Part shown: positions 53,724 to 63,128 of the stretch, piece by piece | Numbering within the stretch: the stretch's first letter is position 1 | Layout of the letters: every line of letters starts with the position of its first letter | Assembly: GCF_017742245.1 (NCBI RefSeq) | Contig: NZ_JAGHKO010000001.1 | Location: 186,001-250,000, forward strand | Direction: 5' to 3' | Source: Niastella soli | Lineage (GTDB): Bacteria; Bacteroidota; Bacteroidia; Chitinophagales; Chitinophagaceae | Length of the DNA stretch: 64,000 nt | Position numbers and translations under genes: made by a program | The notes under the pieces: generated by a model | The model's input: the letters and a program-made list of their open reading frames with translations, nothing else | The model's database searches: none | Told to the model about the DNA's origin: nothing

Positions 53724-53856
53724 GTGAAACGTGAATCGGCAAACGGCAGTCGGCAATCGGCAGTCGGCAATCCGCAATCGGCAGTCCGCGGTCGGCAATC
53801 GGCAATCGGCAGTCCGCAATCGGCAGTCGGCAATCGGCAGTCCGCAGTCGGCAATA
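53724..53856. repeat. variable heptamer array, 19 unbroken units
   Basis: Nineteen 7-bp units with no slip: GTGAAAC, GTGAATC, GGCAAAC, then sixteen units of the form SGCRRTC (GGCAATC, GGCAGTC, CGCAATC, CGCAGTC and one CGCGGTC), ending GGCAATA. It lies 27 nt upstream of the giant PL1/CE8 gene's start codon, in the 320-nt gap 53697-54016, which has no gene. Confidence 0.95.
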
Positions 53857-53952
53857 GATTCCTGAATGGGCAAATCAATCCCAATTAGGGCATCTGCGCT
53901 CAGATCTCCGACTTACTATTTTGTACAACAAAAAATTTAAATAGGTATCCCT

Positions 53953-53984
53953 GTTAACCTGGCAACTGGTTAACTTGTCAACTC
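53953..53984. repeat. 8-bp word array, 4 units
   Basis: GTTAACCT, GGCAACTG, GTTAACTT, GTCAACTC in unbroken 8-bp phase, downstream of the CE12 gene. A similar TATCAACTC-type run lies near 54820-54860. Confidence 0.55.
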
Positions 53985-54016
53985 TTTCACCTACATCAAC
54001 CCTATTAACTTGTAAA

Positions 54017-54751
54017 TTATTTCTTCACACGTTCAACAAGCTCAAGGTTTAAACTTCTGATGTTTTTCAGGACTATCTGGGCTATCATGCGGGCGCCCAG
54101 TTCATTAAAATGGGTATTATCTTCTTTTCCTTTAGGATAGTTGGGGTGCTCATCAGGGGCCAGCTGATTAAATAACAATTTGGATTTGTCTTCGCCCCAT
54201 TGCTGGTACAATGTCTGTCCTTCTTTATCGAGGTCGATCAATGGTACATTGTTCTCTTTGGCAACGTCGCGTACGATCTGGGCATACACATCATGGGTGC
54301 CTTCGATATGACCTGCCGCATCGAACTTACGGCGGGCAACGGGGGTCAGTAATATTGGATTGGCCTTTTTGTTGCGGGTATCAGTTATATATTTAATCAG
54401 GTTTGCTTTGAATTGCTCTTTGGTGGTATAGCTTTTCTTGGTCTCCACTTCATCGTTGTGGCCAAACTGTACAAACACATAATCTCCTTCCTGTAGGGCA
54501 TCTACTACTGGCTGCCAACGGCCTTCTTCCATGAAGGTCCTGGTACTGCGGCCGTTCTGCGCACGGTTATCTACTTTTACCGTGGAATCAAAGAAATAAA
54601 CAAAGGGCATTCCCCAGCCGGTTTCCGGGTAATATTTCGTTTCTTTTATAGACATCGTTGAATCGCCTATCAACCAAACGGTGATCTTCTTTTTCGGCGG
54701 CAGTGCGAAGGCAACTAATGTCAATAGTGCTATAAAAAGAATCCTGTTCAT
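54017..54751 (-). CDS. rhamnogalacturonan acetylesterase-type SGNH hydrolase (CE12)
   Basis: A 244-residue secreted esterase (signal NRILFIALLTLVAFALPP). SGNH blocks: the nucleophile Ser in WLIGDSTMS (block I), Gly in NRAQNGRSTRTF (block II), Asn in FVQFGHNDE (block III), and Asp and His in EDNTHFNELGARMI (block V). The layout is that of CE12, which deacetylates rhamnogalacturonan I or pectin. It lies downstream of the PL1 gene in the same direction and probably in one transcript with it. Confidence 0.9.
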   Translation of the reverse strand: MNRILFIALLTLVAFALPPKKKITVWLIGDSTMSIKETKYYPETGWGMPFVYFFDSTVKVDNRAQNGRSTRTFMEEGRWQPVVDALQEGDYVFVQFGHNDEVETKKSYTTKEQFKANLIKYITDTRNKKANPILLTPVARRKFDAAGHIEGTHDVYAQIVRDVAKENNVPLIDLDKEGQTLYQQWGEDKSKLLFNQLAPDEHPNYPKGKEDNTHFNELGARMIAQIVLKNIRSLNLELVERVKK

Positions 54752-54776
54752 TGTTGTTTATTTCATTTGAAAGGCA

Positions 54777-54860
54777 ATGGGTGAATCGGCCATCCTACTA
54801 CCTCCTACTTCCTTTATCAATCCTATCACCCCAATCAACTCTATCAACTCCTTACTTAAT
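54777..54860. repeat. short-word repeat between PL1 and CE12 genes
   Basis: GTGAATC, then ATCCTACTACCTCCTAC and TATCAACTC/AATCAACTC words, overlapping the last codons of the PL1 gene (stop at 54852). Phase is imperfect, but the words match those at 43455-43503 and 53953-53984. Confidence 0.45.
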
Positions 54861-56237
54861 CAACTCATTCAAATACACTTCTATATTAGTATACTGTTTA
54901 TCCAATTTATAAGCCGATGCATCGCTGGCATCAGCGGGATCCAGGGCATGTTTTGTTTCCCACGCATCGGGCATGCCATCCTGATCTTTATCGGCTGACG
55001 CCGGCAACGTTTTTAAAGTTGGCCATGCTTTTACCGTTGCTTCATATTCCGTGCCATGCGGGTAACCACCCTGTACATCTACAAAGCGACCACCGCGGTG
55101 TTTTACTTCATTGATGATCCGCTCGTCGAGCGTATCTCTTTTAAAACTGCATCCTACATTTTTCAACACTAATTCATAGGCATCTTTAGCCTTTTGTGTG
55201 GTTACCGGTACAATGGCGAACGGCGTGTCTGCTTTTGCAAGCGCCGGATCGTCATTTTGCTTTTCACCAACCTGTACGCCCTTCCAGTTATTACCGGTCA
55301 CTTCAGCAGATCCATCTACATAATTCCCCTCCACAAAATATTTTCCATAAGGTATTTTAGTATTTCGCCAGGGGTTCGCAATCCGGTACATTACATTCTT
55401 ATTGGTGCTGGGTCCATACCGGTAGTAATTGTTCACCATATTGTAATTACCGCCTTCACCGGCATAGGCGCTGTTACCACCCCAGTCGTAGATCACATTA
55501 TTTCTAAAATCAACATTCTCTTCAATGCCCTGACGGGTTCCATTGAACCGCGGATTGCGGCTGTTGCAATGGGCAAATAAATTGTGGTGGCCCGACAAAT
55601 GTTTACCACCCCAAATTCCGCCATAGCCATGGCGTTCATAATCTTTATCACCTGTTTCAAAGTGATAACTGTAATTCAATGGTTCTGCAATGAGGTTCCA
55701 TTGCAAGGTGGTGCTATCGCCATTGTATACCGAGAACACTTCATCGGTACTCCAGCTTACCGAGCAATGATCAACGATGATATTCCGGCGCCGGGTTGCA
55801 CCAAATGCGTCATCACCACCGTTGCCGTCTACCATCCCGCCTTTCTGGTTTTTATCGCCCATGCGGAACCGCATGTAGCGAACAATGATATTATCACCGG
55901 CCAACCCCACAGAATAATCAGCCAGGCAAATACCATCGCCGGGCGCTGATTGCCCGGCAATGGTTATGTTACCTTTTATTTCAAGCTTCGATTGTAAATG
56001 AATAGTACCGGAAACAGCGAACACAACTACCCGCGGTTCTTTTGCTTCCACTGCATTTCTTAAACTACCAGGACCGCTGTCATCGAGATTGGTCACAACA
56101 AACACTTTACCGCCCCGACCGCCAGTGGTATACTGGCCAAATCCTTCTGCACCGGGGAAAGCAATAGTTTGTGCTTTTGCTGAAAAAAATAAGGACACGC
56201 AGCAAAAAACTGTTCCGATTACATTTCTTCTTATCAT
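54852..56237 (-). CDS. pectate lyase (PL1)
   Basis: A secreted lyase of about 461 residues (signal MIRRNVIGTVFCCVSLFFSA) that cleaves de-esterified homogalacturonan by beta-elimination, leaving an unsaturated end. It is a right-handed beta-helix with AFPGAEGFGQYTTGGRGGKV, SGTIHLQSKLEIKGNITIAG, VDHCSVSWSTDEVFSVY (calcium and catalytic region) and NPRFNGTRQG with a likely catalytic Arg. A calcium-type stretch DKDQDGMPDAWE lies near the C-terminus. It is closely similar to the N-terminal third of the giant protein, suggesting duplication. The ATG at 56237 fits the signal peptide; one at 56273 would add 12 residues. Confidence 0.94.
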   Translation of the reverse strand: MIRRNVIGTVFCCVSLFFSAKAQTIAFPGAEGFGQYTTGGRGGKVFVVTNLDDSGPGSLRNAVEAKEPRVVVFAVSGTIHLQSKLEIKGNITIAGQSAPGDGICLADYSVGLAGDNIIVRYMRFRMGDKNQKGGMVDGNGGDDAFGATRRRNIIVDHCSVSWSTDEVFSVYNGDSTTLQWNLIAEPLNYSYHFETGDKDYERHGYGGIWGGKHLSGHHNLFAHCNSRNPRFNGTRQGIEENVDFRNNVIYDWGGNSAYAGEGGNYNMVNNYYRYGPSTNKNVMYRIANPWRNTKIPYGKYFVEGNYVDGSAEVTGNNWKGVQVGEKQNDDPALAKADTPFAIVPVTTQKAKDAYELVLKNVGCSFKRDTLDERIINEVKHRGGRFVDVQGGYPHGTEYEATVKAWPTLKTLPASADKDQDGMPDAWETKHALDPADASDASAYKLDKQYTNIEVYLNELIK

Positions 56238-56295
56238 ACGCAAATAGTTCCTACAAATCTGTGATAAAATCACCAGATCAATTCCTTTTCAATTG

Positions 56296-57960
56296 TTAAT
56301 AAGCCCATCTTGGGTCGCCTATAACACCACCAGTTTTACCACCTGTTCTCAGTTCTGACCCGGCAGGTAACTTAAAATCAGTTGTAGCACCCGTCCAGCC
56401 CAGATCAATGGTACGGTTAGTTGTAGCTGTCAGGTATGCATAGCTTGTTGGTAATGTTACTGGTGTTGGAGTTGCAGCACCTGTAAACAAACCAAATGTA
56501 TTATTATAAGAGAAACTCATTGTAGTACCGGTTCCCGTTCCGCGGAAAAGAGTAGTCGCTACAGTGCCGCCGGCTTTGGGGGTATTGGCAATGATTGAAT
56601 TTTGCGTGGTAAAATTAACCGGATTGGTATTTGCATCAAGCAACACATATTTTGCAGAGGTCCCGCCGTAATTAATAGTACAACCATCAATATTAATTTG
56701 CGGTATCGGTCCAGTCGTAACTGCTGTCGGCGCAGCAATAAAGTCCCGGCCATAATTATAGAAGGTACTATTCGAGAGATCCAATAAAGCAAACTGCAGT
56801 TTATCCAATGTAAACAAGGTATATGCACTAACCAGCAGGTTGTCATATACCAGGCAACCCCTGAATTTGATATTGCCTATTTTATGATCCCCGGCAGCAC
56901 CAGTGCCGCGGTTGCCCCTTAATAAACAATTAGCCATGTTATGGATCACACAGTTGGTCACTTCAATATTGGTAAACGTCGCTGCTTCTGCATCTGAATT
57001 CAGACCCGTTAAGTTTAAGAAGTACTGTCCGCCGGAAGCCAGGCCATCGAATTCAATATCCTGTAATTTTATTCCTGCGCCGGCCCCTTTCAGGGTAAAT
57101 TCTTTCCAGTTAACTTTCGTATCAAAGGTGTTTCCTGAAACCGACTTGATGGTGATGGTCTTTTGTTTTACCACAAAATTATTAGAGCCGGCACTATACA
57201 CGCCCGGTTGCAACCCAATCACTGCATTATTTGAACAGGTATCAATAACTGTAACCAGGTTATCAGCAGGTGTTATAACTACTGTATAGGCCGTAGCAGC
57301 GGTAGTAGTAAATGCTAAATACCCTTTACTTTTTGTACCCTGAAAAATTTCCACTTCATAGGCCGTGCCACCTTTTAATCCGTTTACCACTTTCACCCCT
57401 GAACTGATATCAGCTGCACTTATTGCTACTTCCATGGGGGTTCCGCTAGCGGGTGTGAAAACCAATTTGGTTAGCCCTTGGGTCACAATCCAGCGGAGCG
57501 TAAGGCTGGTCTCTTTCACTTCAGCATCGCGCAAAGCATTAAAGATCTGTTCACCGGTTATTTTAAACGAGCTGCTGGTAAGCCATTTTGATTCAGGAGA
57601 AATCTCATTGCCATTTGTTTTAATACGGGCATAGTACTTTTTCCGTACCGGGATACTGTCCTGGGTAATAATAACACCTGTAGTATCCGTAAGATAGGTA
57701 CGTTCTACTGTATTAAATAAAGAGTCTTTCGATACCTGTACGGTGTAGGTGATCGATTTATCCGTTGATTGCTGGTATAAAGCAGCACTCCAGGTAAGCG
57801 TTACAGACGTTTCAGCGCTGGTTGCCTTTATCTCGCCCGGCGGCATAAACATCCGCATCTGCTCTGTAGGGTTATTATCTTTTTTACAGGAGGTATTTAC
57901 CAGGGTCAATGAAACCACCGGCAAAAGTATATAGAGTATATTACGTGTTCTGATTTTCAT
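56296..57960 (-). CDS. surface lipoprotein with fibronectin III and DUF5123/DUF4957-like beta-helix
   Basis: A 554-residue lipoprotein (lipobox VNTSC, Cys25). Two fibronectin III-like modules are seen at about 40-130 (PPGEIKATSAETSVTLTWS) and 135-225 (AEVKETSLTLRWIVTQ). From about 240 there is a beta-helix-like part (GAGIKLQDIEFDGLASGGQY; NIEVTNCVIHNMANCLLRG) like the DUF4957/DUF5123 proteins found in pectin loci, ending GGVIGDPRW. It lies directly after susD2, so it probably sits at the surface next to the SusC2/SusD2 complex and binds pectin. No catalytic residues are apparent. Confidence 0.8.
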   Translation of the reverse strand: MKIRTRNILYILLPVVSLTLVNTSCKKDNNPTEQMRMFMPPGEIKATSAETSVTLTWSAALYQQSTDKSITYTVQVSKDSLFNTVERTYLTDTTGVIITQDSIPVRKKYYARIKTNGNEISPESKWLTSSSFKITGEQIFNALRDAEVKETSLTLRWIVTQGLTKLVFTPASGTPMEVAISAADISSGVKVVNGLKGGTAYEVEIFQGTKSKGYLAFTTTAATAYTVVITPADNLVTVIDTCSNNAVIGLQPGVYSAGSNNFVVKQKTITIKSVSGNTFDTKVNWKEFTLKGAGAGIKLQDIEFDGLASGGQYFLNLTGLNSDAEAATFTNIEVTNCVIHNMANCLLRGNRGTGAAGDHKIGNIKFRGCLVYDNLLVSAYTLFTLDKLQFALLDLSNSTFYNYGRDFIAAPTAVTTGPIPQINIDGCTINYGGTSAKYVLLDANTNPVNFTTQNSIIANTPKAGGTVATTLFRGTGTGTTMSFSYNNTFGLFTGAATPTPVTLPTSYAYLTATTNRTIDLGWTGATTDFKLPAGSELRTGGKTGGVIGDPRWAY

Positions 57961-57993
57961 AATGGAAGTTTTTTCATTACGGTTTGGGCACTG

Positions 57994-59826
57994 TTAATAT
58001 CCGTTGTTTTGAACCATGTTGTAATTAGAATTTACCGCATGGGTAGGAATAGGGAACAACTCTCTCTCGTTAGGTTTAAACTTTATCGCATATCCTTTCA
58101 CATCGCCGGTCAAATAATCTTCATTCACTGCAGCCCGCCAGTTTTTTAATACATAGGCTTTATCAGGGGTTGGTGTAACGCCCAAACCTGGGGTAAACAA
58201 CGCCTTGTAAACAGACTCATTGTTAATAAGATCAAGGGTCTTTAATTCTTCTGTTGAAGCTGCCACGTTATAAGGAGCCGCTTTGGAGTAAACATATAAA
58301 GGCAGGTTGGCATAGCGGCCTACCCCGTCTTTAAAGTCACGCAGTTTCTGGCGGGTTTCGGTAATTTTGCTCCCCAACATGTTCCAGCGAATGAGGTCAT
58401 ATTTACGAATGCCTTCTCCCCCAAATTCCAGTAATCTTTCCTTTACAATAGCAGTAAAAAAGCCATCTTTATCGGTGGGCGTTGTTCCTATCTGGCTTTC
58501 ATACCCTACATAGGCGCGTTTTCTTACTTTTTCATAAGCCGTAATTGCATCAGCCGAAGGACCGTTATTTAATTCATTATCAGCTTCCGCATACATTAAT
58601 AATACATCTGCAAAGCGCAGGATCGGCCAGTTAATGGCCAGGTTTTGCGAAGCATCGACAATGCTGGTCCATGACCTCCTGAACTTACCATCGGTCATGG
58701 TAGTTGCTGTATTCATTACCTTTTTGCTATCGGCATCAATTTCAAACATATTAATAGTTACATCGCGACGACAGTCGGCAATAGAATCGAATTCATAAAA
58801 ATAGGTAGGCAGAATATTGATACCACCACCACCTTGGCCAAATTTTGAATTGCCATTATGACGAAGCCCGTTATAATAACCCAGTTTACTATCCGTAGAG
58901 GCATTACTGCCAAAAGCGCCTACTTCAAACATCAACTCATGTGCATCATCGAACCGTTTAGCCGTATGCAGGGTTTTAAAGATATTCTCATATACCGGGT
59001 TTAACGAATGTTGTTCGGGATGTGCGATGACCTCTTTGCATTCATCATAAGCGATCTGGTAGTATTTCTTATAATCAGCCCGACGTTCATTCAGGTGTGT
59101 ATCGTTGCGCAAAGAATAGCCGCCACGCGCGAGCGCAATTCTTGCCCGCAGGCCTTTAACAGCACCTTTGGTGATCCGAATATTTTGATCAGGAGACTGA
59201 GTACGCCAGGGTACCAGATCGCCTGCAATTTTCAGGTCATCAAGCAATTGATCGTACAGGACATCTGTACTAACTCTGGGCATGTACAAATTGGTAACAT
59301 CAGCTGATGGTTCAAACTGTGCCGGCATGTCGCCCCAATTGCGGATAACTTCATAAAAGAACTGCGCCCGGAGTGTTAATGCCTCGCCATATAATTTTTG
59401 CAAAGTGGCTTTTTGCGCATCGGTCCCATTAATATATAGATCTGATTTAGGAATATACTTGATACAGATATTCGCCCGCTCAATGCCTTTGAATAACTGA
59501 TTGAAGGGTTCTTTCAGATCGGTATTATCGGGACTGGCGCCATAACAACTGATACCACGACGATCGGTAGCGCTAAAATCACCGGAGGTTCTCATATCAT
59601 CCGCCGACTGTGGGAATAAGGTGGCAACACGGCTCCCATAGCTGTTATCACCGATCAGCATGGCATAAATACCGATCACAGCCGAGTTCATATTTGATAC
59701 ACTGCTGAAAATAGATTCCTGTGTTAAGACAGAAGGCGAATCGGTGGTCAAATATTTTTTGCAGGATGCTGTAAATAAACCAACGAGGGTTACAGCAAAT
59801 AATATATTTAAAGTATTCTTTTTCAT
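57994..59826 (-). CDS. SusD/RagB-family glycan-binding lipoprotein (system 2)
   Basis: A 610-residue surface lipoprotein with lipobox FTASC (Cys22). SusD features: YGEALTLRAQFFYEVIRNWGDMPA near residues 140-163, the RFADVLLMYAEADNELN helix and ERLLEFGGEGIRKYDLIRWN in the C-terminal half, and NYNMVQNNGY at the end. It partners the SusC receptor encoded 53 nt upstream and, from context, binds pectic oligosaccharide. It differs strongly from SusD of system 1, so the two systems probably take different fragments. Confidence 0.94.
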   Translation of the reverse strand: MKKNTLNILFAVTLVGLFTASCKKYLTTDSPSVLTQESIFSSVSNMNSAVIGIYAMLIGDNSYGSRVATLFPQSADDMRTSGDFSATDRRGISCYGASPDNTDLKEPFNQLFKGIERANICIKYIPKSDLYINGTDAQKATLQKLYGEALTLRAQFFYEVIRNWGDMPAQFEPSADVTNLYMPRVSTDVLYDQLLDDLKIAGDLVPWRTQSPDQNIRITKGAVKGLRARIALARGGYSLRNDTHLNERRADYKKYYQIAYDECKEVIAHPEQHSLNPVYENIFKTLHTAKRFDDAHELMFEVGAFGSNASTDSKLGYYNGLRHNGNSKFGQGGGGINILPTYFYEFDSIADCRRDVTINMFEIDADSKKVMNTATTMTDGKFRRSWTSIVDASQNLAINWPILRFADVLLMYAEADNELNNGPSADAITAYEKVRKRAYVGYESQIGTTPTDKDGFFTAIVKERLLEFGGEGIRKYDLIRWNMLGSKITETRQKLRDFKDGVGRYANLPLYVYSKAAPYNVAASTEELKTLDLINNESVYKALFTPGLGVTPTPDKAYVLKNWRAAVNEDYLTGDVKGYAIKFKPNERELFPIPTHAVNSNYNMVQNNGY

Positions 59827-59879
59827 CTGACAATTTTTAATGCGTTCCTTTCTTTTACTTCTCTACAAACATTTACCTA

Positions 59880-62800
59880 TTAAAAACTAACATTTACACC
59901 GCCCAGGAAAAACCGGCTACGGGGATAGGCCGCATAATCAATACCAGGGGTAAGCGGATTGCTGCGACGGGTGTTTGCTTCAGGATCGAAACCTGTATAT
60001 TTTGTAAAGGTGTACAGGTTGTTCACCGTTGCATAGATCCTGAATCTGGAAAACACTTTAGTTCTCTTTAAAAGGCTTTGTGGCAAGGAATAGCCAAGGG
60101 TTATATTCTGAATGCGCAGGAACGACCCATCTTCAATGGCAAATGAATGCAGGAAGTAGTTACCTGTTGAAGGCGTCCAGTATTTGGCATTCACGTTCAT
60201 TTCACTTAAGGTAGTAGGATCAGTTACTTTTTGGCCATTCTCATCAAACAACTTGTACCGGTCGTTCATAATGGCCAGCATGTTGTTGTCTTTATATTGA
60301 TACGTAGTAGTGAACTCCAGTTTGTTGGCATTGTATTCTTTGTTACCCACCGACCAGTTAACAAACACGCTGAGGTCGAAATTCTTATAGGTGAACTGCT
60401 GATTTAAACCGCCGGTGAATTTTGGTTGAGCATTGCCCAACACGGTCCTGTCGTCGGTTGTGATCTTCATATCCTTTGAATCTGTCAGTTTTTTCAACTT
60501 CAGATCACCAGGTTGAGGGGCCTTGTTGCCGAGCGCCGCTTCACCGCTATTGGGCACATCAGCTTTCAACGTATACGCTTTTGTAGAAGGATTATAATCA
60601 AAATCATCTACCGTATAAAAGCCATCTGTTACGTAACCATAATACTGCCCAACCGGCTTACCAACTTCAACCAGGAAATCTTCCATGGCGTTAACCCAGC
60701 CAGATTGAACTTTATAGGATTGAAGCGGGTTCCCAAATGGGTCTTTACCCAGGCTTACGATTTCATTTCTATTGTGCGCTATATTAAAATTCGCATTCCA
60801 GGTAAAATCCTTTTTATTTAATACAACGGCACTTAACTGTAATTCTATCCCTGTATTCAGGGTTTTACCTACGTTCTGGATCTGGTCGGTATAACCGCTG
60901 GTAGGAGGCACTTTCACACTCAGCAACAGGTCGCGCGTGCTGTTATAATAATAATCAATAGAACCATTGATGCGGTTGCGCAGGATGGTGAAATCAAGAC
61001 CGAGGTTACGTGAAACAGTAGTTTCCCATTTCAATTCAGGGTTAGCCAGGGCTGGTGGTGCAAGACCTGGTGTTACTGCTTCTTCAAAGGCATAGCTGCT
61101 GGTATTGGTACCGAATGTTGTTCTGAAAAGGTCATTATCGATACGATTATTACCTGATGTACCCATACTGGCCCTTAACTTCAGATCAGAGATAAAAGAA
61201 AAGTCTTCCATAAACGGTTCCTGCGAAATACGCCAGGCCGCAGCAAAAGCAGGAAATGCGCCAAACGCATTTTTATACAGGAATTTGTTTGAACCATCGT
61301 ACCGTAATGTTCCTGTAAAAAGGAATTTTTCTTTGTATGAATAGTTAGCACGTCCAAAGAAAGAGATCAGTTTGTTTTCATATTGTGAGGTAGTAGGCGG
61401 GTCCTGTATTTGATTTGTTGATGGCGCTGCCTTTTGAATACCGGCAAAAGCCTGATCAACGGTAAGATCAACGGGGATCCATTTTACCGTACTATTAAAA
61501 GTAGTTGATTTGGATTGGTACATTTCCTCACCTCCTAAAACCTCTAATTTATGATCGCCAAAATTTTGTTTGTAGGTAATGGTGTTGGAATTGGTAAGTG
61601 TAAAATTCTCACCGGTATTTATATTTACCACCGGCATATTGGCATTTTGACGTGCCACACTGGTTACCTGACCATTGTAAATATTGGTTCTCGCATTGTT
61701 GGCAGTTATACCCAATACTGATTTTACGGTAAGATTGGGAAGGATATCGTAACTGGCATAGCCGTTAAAAATGATATCGTTCCGGTAATCATATTTCAAT
61801 TCGTTATGCGCCAGCATTACCGGGTTGGTGAGGTTAGTCAATTTGGCGTAAGCCTCATCAAATTCATCCACCGTATTATTGCCTTCTTGTCCGGGCACTT
61901 CAAATGGTTTATATCTTACTGAATTACGTAACCGGTTGGTACCTTGCGATCCGGTACTTGAAGTACCTACCCCATCAACACGTTGCCGGCTGTACCGGGC
62001 ATTAAAACCAACGCGAAATTTATCAGAAGCCCGGTGATCGAATTTAAAAGAAGCCAATGTTCTTTTAAAACCCGACTCCAGCATGATCCCATCTTCCTTT
62101 GTATTACTTAAGTTTAAGTTGAATGTACTTGCTTTTGAACCGCCGGTAACAGATACTGCATGGGTCTTATTCAATGCACTACGACCAAACACTTCATGCT
62201 GCCAGTCTCTGTTAGGCATGTTCTTATATATGTCAAGGTCTTGCCAGCGGCCATAGGTCTTTTCAAAAGCAGTGCGTTCATCAGCGCTGCCATTGTAGCG
62301 TTGGTACTGATACATTACAAAATCATACGGATTCATAACATCCAACGTGTTCGTGATCTTGCGTACCCCCGCATACCCATCATACCCTACCCGGGTTTTC
62401 ATATCCTTACCCCCTTTGGTGGTGATCACCACTACCCCGTTTGCACCACGCGCACCATACACAGCCGTTGAAGCCGCATCTTTCAACACGTTGATGCTTT
62501 CAATTTCCTGTGGTGAAATAAGAGATAATGCATTATCTACAGGAATACCATCCACAATATACAGGGGTGAGTTGTCCTGTGAAATGGAACCACCGCCACG
62601 TACGCGCACCAGGATGTCGGCGCCGGGACGGCCTTCTGTAGTGGTTACCTGTACACCAGCGAGACGGCCAGCCAATGCTTCGGCCACACTGTTTACGGGC
62701 ACATCTTTCAGATCTTTTGTACCTACGGAAGCCACTGAGCCTGTCAGGTCTTTTTTCTTGGCTGTTCCATAACCGATCACTACAACATCTTCCAGACTGT

Positions 62801-63101
62801 TGTCTTCTTTCTGCATGGAAACGGTAATGGGATTGATGCCGTCGGCAGTGGTCTCCAGCTGTTTAAAACCCAGATAACTGATTACCAGCGTCACCTTTCC
62901 TGATTCGCCAGGAATGGTAAAATTAAATTTACCAGCTGCATCTGTTGTGGTGCCATTGTGTGAGCCTTTTACAATCACACTTACACCGGAAACAGGTGAA
63001 CCTTTGTCATCTGTAACTGCTCCTTTGATCTGTCTTGTTTGTGCAAATAGGAAAATGGGCAAAATGAGGGAAAGGACTACAAACGTAATTCTTGTGCGCA
63101 T
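59880..63101 (-). CDS. SusC/RagA-family TonB-dependent receptor, no STN domain (system 2)
   Basis: A 1073-residue outer-membrane importer. Signal peptide MRTRITFVVLSLILPIFLFA, carboxypeptidase-D-like domain at about 24-100 (AVTDDKGSPVSGVSVIVKGS), plug (VVIGYGTAKKKDLTGSVASV; AVYGARGANGVVVITTKGG) and beta-barrel ending FFLGGVNVSF. Unlike SusC1 it has no STN domain, so it cannot signal to a FecR; its regulation must differ. It heads the operon that continues with susD2, the DUF5123-like lipoprotein and probably the PL1 gene. Confidence 0.95.
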   Translation of the reverse strand: MRTRITFVVLSLILPIFLFAQTRQIKGAVTDDKGSPVSGVSVIVKGSHNGTTTDAAGKFNFTIPGESGKVTLVISYLGFKQLETTADGINPITVSMQKEDNSLEDVVVIGYGTAKKKDLTGSVASVGTKDLKDVPVNSVAEALAGRLAGVQVTTTEGRPGADILVRVRGGGSISQDNSPLYIVDGIPVDNALSLISPQEIESINVLKDAASTAVYGARGANGVVVITTKGGKDMKTRVGYDGYAGVRKITNTLDVMNPYDFVMYQYQRYNGSADERTAFEKTYGRWQDLDIYKNMPNRDWQHEVFGRSALNKTHAVSVTGGSKASTFNLNLSNTKEDGIMLESGFKRTLASFKFDHRASDKFRVGFNARYSRQRVDGVGTSSTGSQGTNRLRNSVRYKPFEVPGQEGNNTVDEFDEAYAKLTNLTNPVMLAHNELKYDYRNDIIFNGYASYDILPNLTVKSVLGITANNARTNIYNGQVTSVARQNANMPVVNINTGENFTLTNSNTITYKQNFGDHKLEVLGGEEMYQSKSTTFNSTVKWIPVDLTVDQAFAGIQKAAPSTNQIQDPPTTSQYENKLISFFGRANYSYKEKFLFTGTLRYDGSNKFLYKNAFGAFPAFAAAWRISQEPFMEDFSFISDLKLRASMGTSGNNRIDNDLFRTTFGTNTSSYAFEEAVTPGLAPPALANPELKWETTVSRNLGLDFTILRNRINGSIDYYYNSTRDLLLSVKVPPTSGYTDQIQNVGKTLNTGIELQLSAVVLNKKDFTWNANFNIAHNRNEIVSLGKDPFGNPLQSYKVQSGWVNAMEDFLVEVGKPVGQYYGYVTDGFYTVDDFDYNPSTKAYTLKADVPNSGEAALGNKAPQPGDLKLKKLTDSKDMKITTDDRTVLGNAQPKFTGGLNQQFTYKNFDLSVFVNWSVGNKEYNANKLEFTTTYQYKDNNMLAIMNDRYKLFDENGQKVTDPTTLSEMNVNAKYWTPSTGNYFLHSFAIEDGSFLRIQNITLGYSLPQSLLKRTKVFSRFRIYATVNNLYTFTKYTGFDPEANTRRSNPLTPGIDYAAYPRSRFFLGGVNVSF

Positions 63102-63128
63102 ATGGCGGTTCGTTTTGGGGTTCTCTTT

